Positions 7,036-9,848 of a DNA stretch of 9,848 bases are shown in pieces. Positions within the stretch are counted from its first letter, which is position 1. Every line of letters starts with the position of its first letter. The stretch is taken from NCBI RefSeq assembly GCF_915070105.1, contig NZ_CAJZFJ010000074.1, positions 1 through 9,848 of the forward strand. The letters run 5' to 3'. The translations under genes were made by a program, and so were the position numbers. The notes beneath the pieces were generated by a model. That model searched no databases, was not told the origin of the DNA, and saw nothing but the letters and a program-made list of their open reading frames with translations. This DNA comes from an uncultured Porphyromonas sp. GTDB taxonomy: Bacteria; Bacteroidota; Bacteroidia; Bacteroidales; Porphyromonadaceae.

Positions 7036-8553
7036 TTAGTGCTTGAAGTGGCGGATGCCTGTCATGACCATCGCCACACCATACTTGTCTGCCGCTGCTA
7101 TGCTGTCAGCGTCTCGTACTGATCCCCCTGGTTGCGCTAGTGCCGTGATACCAGCCTCTGCGGCTAGTGTCACGCAGTCGTCGAAGGGGAAGAAGGCATC
7201 GCTCGAGAGCACCGCTCCCCGGAGGTCAAAGCCAAAGTGACGAGCCTTCTCGATCGCCTGCTTGAGAGCGTCCACACGTGAGGTCTGCCCGACCCCAGAG
7301 GCGATGAGCTGTCCGCCCTTAGCTAGGACGATCGCATTGCTCTTGCTGTGCTTGACGAGCTTCGTCGCGAAGACCAGGTCTGCCTGTTCGCTCTCCGTGG
7401 GTGCCACCTTAGTAACGCACCGTAGGTCGGCTGTAGTCTCTGTGGCGTGGTCGGTCTGCTGGGCAAGCACCCCTCCTAGCATCGTGCGGTAGCTCCAGTC
7501 TGCGGTGACGGGTGCGCTCTGACGTAGGAGGATACGGTTCTTCTTGCTCTGTAGAATCTCGAGAGCCTCAGGAGTAAAGTCCGGAGCGATGAGTACCTCT
7601 ACGAAGAGCTTGTCGATCTCACGAGCTGTCTCGGGATCGATCGGGCGGTTGGCGATGAGCACCCCACCGAAGGCCGACACGGGGTCACCCGCTAGGGCAT
7701 CCTGCCAAGCCTCTAGGAGGGTGGGGCGGGAGGCGCAGCCACAGGCATTGTTGTGCTTGAGGATGGCGAAGGTGGGCTCATTGAAGTCCTGGATGAGGCT
7801 GACGGCAGCCTCGATGTCCTGGAGGTTATTGTAGGAGAGCTCCTTGCCATGTAGCTGGGTGAAGTACTTGGATAGGTCTCCGTAGAATACCCCGCTCTGG
7901 TGTGGGTTCTCCCCATAGCGCAGGGGCTGTGCTGTATCAGCGCTGAGGCGCAGGGCGGAGGCATCAGCTCCGTCGAACCAGCGGAAGATGGCTGAGTCGT
8001 AGCCGGAGCTCACGGCGAAGGCACGACGTGCTAGGTGGCGACGCTGCTCTAGGGTGGTGCGTGCGCCCTGACTCTGCAGATAGCCAAGTAGCGTAGCATA
8101 GTCTGCCTGCGAAGGGATGATCACGACATCCTCATAGTTCTTCGCTGCACCTCGGATAAGGCTGATCCCGCCGATGTCGATCTTCTCGATGATCTCCTCA
8201 TCGCTCGCTCCAGAGGCTACTGTCGCCTCGAAGGGATAGAGGTCTACGATTACGAGGTCGATGAGTGAGAGCCCGTATCGAGCGACTTCCTCCTGATCCG
8301 TCTCGTGCGAACGGCGAGCCAAGATCCCCCCTTGGATGGCTGGGTGTAGGGTCTTGACCCGTCCGCCGAGCATAGAGGGGTACTGCGTTAGATCCTCTAC
8401 CTCGGTCGTCTCGTAGCCGAGACTCTTGATGAAGGTGCTTGTACCACCTGTCGATACAAACTCTACTCCCTGCTGGTGTAGGAGGGCTAGGATCTCTGCC
8501 AAGCCTTCCTTGTGGAACACAGAGATCAGTGCTCTGTGTATTGCCTTCTCCAT
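7036..8553 (-). CDS. purH: Bifunctional AICAR formyltransferase / IMP cyclohydrolase PurH
   Basis: Cytosolic enzyme for the last two steps of de novo purine synthesis: AICAR is formylated with 10-formyl-tetrahydrofolate to FAICAR, then cyclised to IMP. At 505 residues it is slightly shorter than E. coli PurH. The N-terminal cyclohydrolase domain (about 1-190) shows ALISVFHKEGL (8-18), STGGTST (34-40), MLGGRVKTLHP (61-71) and DLVIVDLYPF (99-108). The C-terminal transformylase domain shows LRYGENPHQ (211-219), the catalytic Lys266-His267 pair in LKHNNACG, DPVSAFGG (290-297), KSNAIVL (404-410) and GGSVRD (476-481), ending in RHFKH. Where many homologues have KHxNPCG, this one has Ala at 270. It leads the unit that continues into mreB; a metabolic gene heading the mre cluster is usual in this order. 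Confidence 0.98.
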   Translation of the reverse strand: MEKAIHRALISVFHKEGLAEILALLHQQGVEFVSTGGTSTFIKSLGYETTEVEDLTQYPSMLGGRVKTLHPAIQGGILARRSHETDQEEVARYGLSLIDLVIVDLYPFEATVASGASDEEIIEKIDIGGISLIRGAAKNYEDVVIIPSQADYATLLGYLQSQGARTTLEQRRHLARRAFAVSSGYDSAIFRWFDGADASALRLSADTAQPLRYGENPHQSGVFYGDLSKYFTQLHGKELSYNNLQDIEAAVSLIQDFNEPTFAILKHNNACGCASRPTLLEAWQDALAGDPVSAFGGVLIANRPIDPETAREIDKLFVEVLIAPDFTPEALEILQSKKNRILLRQSAPVTADWSYRTMLGGVLAQQTDHATETTADLRCVTKVAPTESEQADLVFATKLVKHSKSNAIVLAKGGQLIASGVGQTSRVDALKQAIEKARHFGFDLRGAVLSSDAFFPFDDCVTLAAEAGITALAQPGGSVRDADSIAAADKYGVAMVMTGIRHFKH

Positions 8554-8600
8554 TTCTTGTATGTCTGCGCTATGTAGCTATGTTGTAATGAGTTAAAGGG

Positions 8601-8642
8601 GGTGGCTCGTCTCCTGTCCCATACTTGGACGGAAGACCCACC
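8601..8642 (-). promoter_or_regulatory. Leader hairpin upstream of purH
   Basis: Within the predicted purH leader, the minus strand can form an outer helix GGTGG/CCACC (8642-8638 with 8605-8601), a middle helix GTCTTC/GGAGAC (one G-U pair) and an inner helix GTCC/GGAC, closing on a 7-nt loop AAGTATG. That is about 15 pairs with small interior bulges. It begins roughly 10 nt after the expected transcription start. No T-run follows, so it does not resemble a simple attenuator. It shares GGTGG, YCTTC, GTCCAAGT and GAGCCACC-like blocks with the gapA leader. Function is unknown; mRNA stabilisation, a protein site or a regulatory RNA element are all possible. Confidence 0.5.
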
Positions 8643-8659
8643 TAAGCCCCTAGCCTACA

Positions 8660-8692
8660 CAAAAATAAGTATTTTCTATATACTTAATCAAA
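8660..8692 (-). promoter_or_regulatory. purH-mre operon promoter
   Basis: On the minus strand, TTTG (8692-8689) is followed after 21 bp by TATTTTTG (8667-8660). This matches the Bacteroidetes sigma-ABfr consensus TTTG - about 19-21 - TAnnTTTG. Transcription would begin near 8653, about 100 nt before the purH ATG. The surrounding DNA (8660-8710) is strikingly AT-rich compared with the genes. It is the only strong promoter signal I see for the six genes downstream. Confidence 0.8.
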
Positions 8693-8727
8693 TTCTCGTA
8701 TATATTTATGGAGTAGGGTGCGTGCTG

Positions 8728-8757
8728 GTGGAGGTGACTTTCCCATGAAAGTTCCAC
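8728..8757. repeat. Bulged hairpin in the purH-upstream spacer
   Basis: GTGGA (8728-8732) and ACTTTC (8737-8742) pair with TCCAC (8753-8757) and GAAAGT (8747-8752), around the loop CCAT. The 4-nt bulge GGTG sits on the left arm only. It lies upstream of the purH promoter, so it is not part of that transcript. It could be a transcript end from elsewhere, a short mobile-repeat remnant or a protein site. Beyond it, up to about 8876, I see only AT-rich sequence with no gene. Confidence 0.4.
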
Positions 8758-8876
8758 TAAATATGAGGTTCAAGAGTGAAAATATCATCAAATGCCGCCT
8801 AGAGGTAAAGGTCTGTAAACTCAGAATGTACCCTACTTTGCATCCCAAAATATCTCCATTTTCGCCGAGTAGTGTA

Positions 8877-9215
8877 CTCCGCCTCTCCTCGCTTTAAGCC
8901 GGTACTGCATACCTGCCCAATACCCTCTTTAGCAATAGCTTTGCTCCCCATCGTTCGTTTGCCTCGTCTCGGCTTCCTCTGCCCATCTTCGGCCTCCCCT
9001 TTCCTGCTCTCTTATTGGCTCCTTTGTGCCCTCTCTGCCCCTTCCGCCTCTTGCCTCTTCTTCCTTGCTCTTCTCTCTAGTGCTGGGCTCGATCTCCTTC
9101 TCTCTTCGACCTTGTACGTATCTAGCGCTGGCTTTTGAGCTCCTTTCTGCCCTCTTGCTGCCTCCTTCTGAGGGTTCAAAGAGTTCTTGGGAAATGGGCG
9201 TCATGCTCCCTCTCT
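8877..9215. other. Pyrimidine-rich non-coding tract
   Basis: About 340 bases in which the plus strand is dominated by C and T, with runs such as CTTCTTCC, TCCTTCTCTCTTCG and CTCCCTCTCT. Open frames exist on both strands only because of this bias. The plus-strand frame gives a Leu/Ser/Ala-rich product; the minus-strand frame (9204-8929) gives a Glu/Arg/Lys/Gly-rich product. Neither has a recognisable motif, promoter or conserved-looking core. I treat the stretch as non-coding, although a short highly charged protein on the minus strand cannot be ruled out. Confidence 0.5.
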
Positions 9216-9250
9216 AACGTGCTCTGTATCATGTGTTCCGAGAGGGCTCT

Positions 9251-9338
9251 TGCGAACATACCGAGAGCGTCCTTGCGCTCTCGGTAAGAACGCTCCCATC
9301 ACCTATGTAAGGTGACGAGTGCGATCATACCGAGAGCA
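9251..9338. repeat. Direct repeat pair TGCGA(A/T)CATACCGAGAGC
   Basis: TGCGAACATACCGAGAGC at 9251-9268 recurs as TGCGATCATACCGAGAGC at 9320-9337 with one mismatch, 69 bp apart. A shorter related piece, TCCGAGAGGGCTC, sits just before at about 9238-9249. The TACCGAGAGC core also appears inverted at 9277-9286. Two copies with one spacer are not a CRISPR array. They look like an intergenic repeat family or the remains of a small non-autonomous element. Confidence 0.65.
9259..9286. repeat. Perfect 11-bp hairpin
   Basis: TACCGAGAGCG (9259-9269) and CGCTCTCGGTA (9276-9286) are exact reverse complements around the 6-nt loop TCCTTG. A second hairpin, TCACC/GGTGA, follows at 9299-9315, and a third, TAGGGC/GCCCTA, at 9365-9397. 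No T-run follows the first hairpin on either strand, so it is a poor intrinsic terminator. It may be a structured RNA or part of a repeat element. Confidence 0.7.
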
Positions 9339-9350
9339 CAATTGGGTACA

Positions 9351-9644
9351 TTACGTGTGCGCAATAGGGCGCTCAAGATGCTCGTCGAAGAGCCCTAGTT
9401 GGTGGGGATGTTTCTCTCTGATACTCTTTATCTTGCGATCTCCTGTGAAGGGAGGTGTGGAGGAAGTGTGCAGGTGGCAGGAGAGAGGGGGGATTGATTG
9501 TCGGGGTGATGGTGTGCTCGTTGGTTGTGAAGGCGGTGGGCTAATGGGTTGTGAAGTAGTAGGGTTAGCAGGAGTGCAGGCGGTGTGAAGCAGCTGGGGA
9601 TGGCGGTGGGGAGGAGTATGCGGAGGTGTGTCTTCGGAGGACAT
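9351..9644 (-). pseudogene. Doubtful 97-aa ORF with possible transposase-like tail
   Basis: From the ATG at 9644, this minus-strand frame reads MSSEDTPPHTPPHRHP and continues as a low-complexity Pro/Thr/Ser/His-rich segment for about 65 residues. It then changes character to GDRKIKSIREKHPHQLGLFDEHLE before stopping. The first part mirrors a G-rich plus strand and may be meaningless. The last part resembles, from memory, the opening of some IS5-type transposases of Bacteroidetes (QLGLFDE-like, followed by LGDPLE), but the following conserved region is missing. It could be a transposase 5' fragment, a small unknown protein, or chance. An in-frame TTG at 9692 lies inside the tRNA promoter and is an unlikely start. 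Confidence 0.2.
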
Positions 9645-9645
9645 G
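9440..9645. other. G-rich tract upstream of the tRNA
   Basis: The plus strand is dominated by G, with few C, and contains loose repeats of GTTGTGAAG (near 9524 and 9549) and GCAGGCGGTGTGAAG. The stretch GGGGATGGCGGTGGGG around 9596-9611 could form a two-tier G-quadruplex on paper. No gene is recognisable on the plus strand. Confidence 0.4.
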
Positions 9646-9678
9646 GTCGTGATTTTTTGTGGGGAAAGGGGTAAATTG

Positions 9679-9710
9679 TTTGGTGTTTTCAAAAGTTTAG
9701 CCTACCTTTG
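9679..9710 (+). promoter_or_regulatory. tRNA-Lys promoter
   Basis: TTTG at 9679-9682 and TACCTTTG at 9703-9710 are separated by 20 bp, an exact fit to the Bacteroidetes TTTG / TAnnTTTG promoter. Transcription should begin about 9716, leaving a precursor 5' leader of roughly 55 nt before the tRNA. That leader contains a small CCCCA/TGGGG hairpin (9731-9753). Confidence 0.85.
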
Positions 9711-9772
9711 CAGACGATTTGTGAAGGGAGCCCCATCGCTTAGGCACTTGGGGATATGTACCAACCATTAAT

Positions 9773-9848
9773 GACTCTGTAGCTCAGTTGGTAGAGCAAG
9801 TGACTCTTAATCACTGGGTCGTGAGTTCGAGCCTCACCGGGGTCACCA
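9773..9848 (+). tRNA. tRNA-Lys (anticodon CTT)
   Basis: A 76-nt cloverleaf folds cleanly. The acceptor stem pairs GACTCTG with CGGGGTC (two G-U pairs). The D arm pairs GCTC with GAGC around AGTTGGTA. The anticodon arm pairs AGTGA with TCACT around CTCTTAA, giving anticodon CTT for the Lys codon AAG. The variable loop is GGGTC, and the T arm pairs GTGAG with CTCAC around TTCGAGC. The discriminator A and CCA are encoded, and the CCA ends exactly at the window edge, so any following tRNAs or terminator are not visible. Confidence 0.97.

Noticed and set aside
7848..7866. Loss of a PurH catalytic residue at KHNNACG
   Set aside because: The catalytic Lys266-His267 pair is intact. Only the nearby Pro-to-Ala position differs, which is probably ordinary variation within Bacteroidetes.
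8872..9138. Plus-strand Leu/Ser-rich frame as a membrane protein
   Set aside because: Its hydrophobicity follows directly from the C/T-rich composition. There is no good promoter, and the nearby TACTTTG is one base short of the -7 consensus with no TTTG partner.
9259..9286. Intrinsic terminator
   Set aside because: The stem is strong, but no T-run follows on either strand.
9251..9338. CRISPR array
   Set aside because: Only two near-identical repeats of about 18 bp are present, the interval is itself palindromic, and no cas genes are nearby.

Overview
The window looks like a chromosomal housekeeping segment from a member of the order Bacteroidales, most likely Porphyromonas or a close relative. 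The protein sequences are of Bacteroidetes type. Starts lack Shine-Dalgarno sequences, and two promoters carry the Bacteroidetes-type signal TTTG - 20/21 bp - TAnnTTTG. The order purH-mreB-mreC-mreD-mrdA-rodA is, from general knowledge, the usual one in Bacteroidales. Genus assignment is inference, since no search was run.

Layout, left to right. Positions 1-902 (minus) hold the first 300 codons of gapA, glycolytic GAPDH, cut by the window edge. Positions 903-1218 form the gapA control region, with a candidate -7 box and a leader closed by a 12-bp inverted repeat. From 8553 down to 1219 (minus) runs one tight six-gene unit: purH (last two steps to IMP), mreB (actin-like filament), mreC and mreD (membrane adaptors), mrdA (PBP2 transpeptidase) and rodA (SEDS glycosyltransferase). 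Gaps are 43, 24, -8, 6 and 4 nt, and the only clear promoter is upstream of purH at 8660-8692. The last five genes encode the core elongasome, which builds lateral cell wall under MreB guidance.

Positions 8554-9772 (about 1.2 kb) contain no convincing gene. They hold the purH promoter and leader hairpin, an AT-rich part with a bulged hairpin, a long pyrimidine-rich tract, a patch of repeats and hairpins (9239-9397), and a G-rich tract. A weak minus-strand ORF there ends in a possible transposase-like tail. The window ends with a complete tRNA-Lys(CTT) gene (9773-9848, plus) behind a textbook promoter.

No clear new multi-gene system is present. The observation most worth following is that the gapA and purH leaders, at opposite ends of the window, share a structured element: closing arms GGTGG/CCACC, a YCTTC segment, and the octamer GTCCAAGT in the interior. 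The repeat-rich spacer at 9239-9397 comes second.
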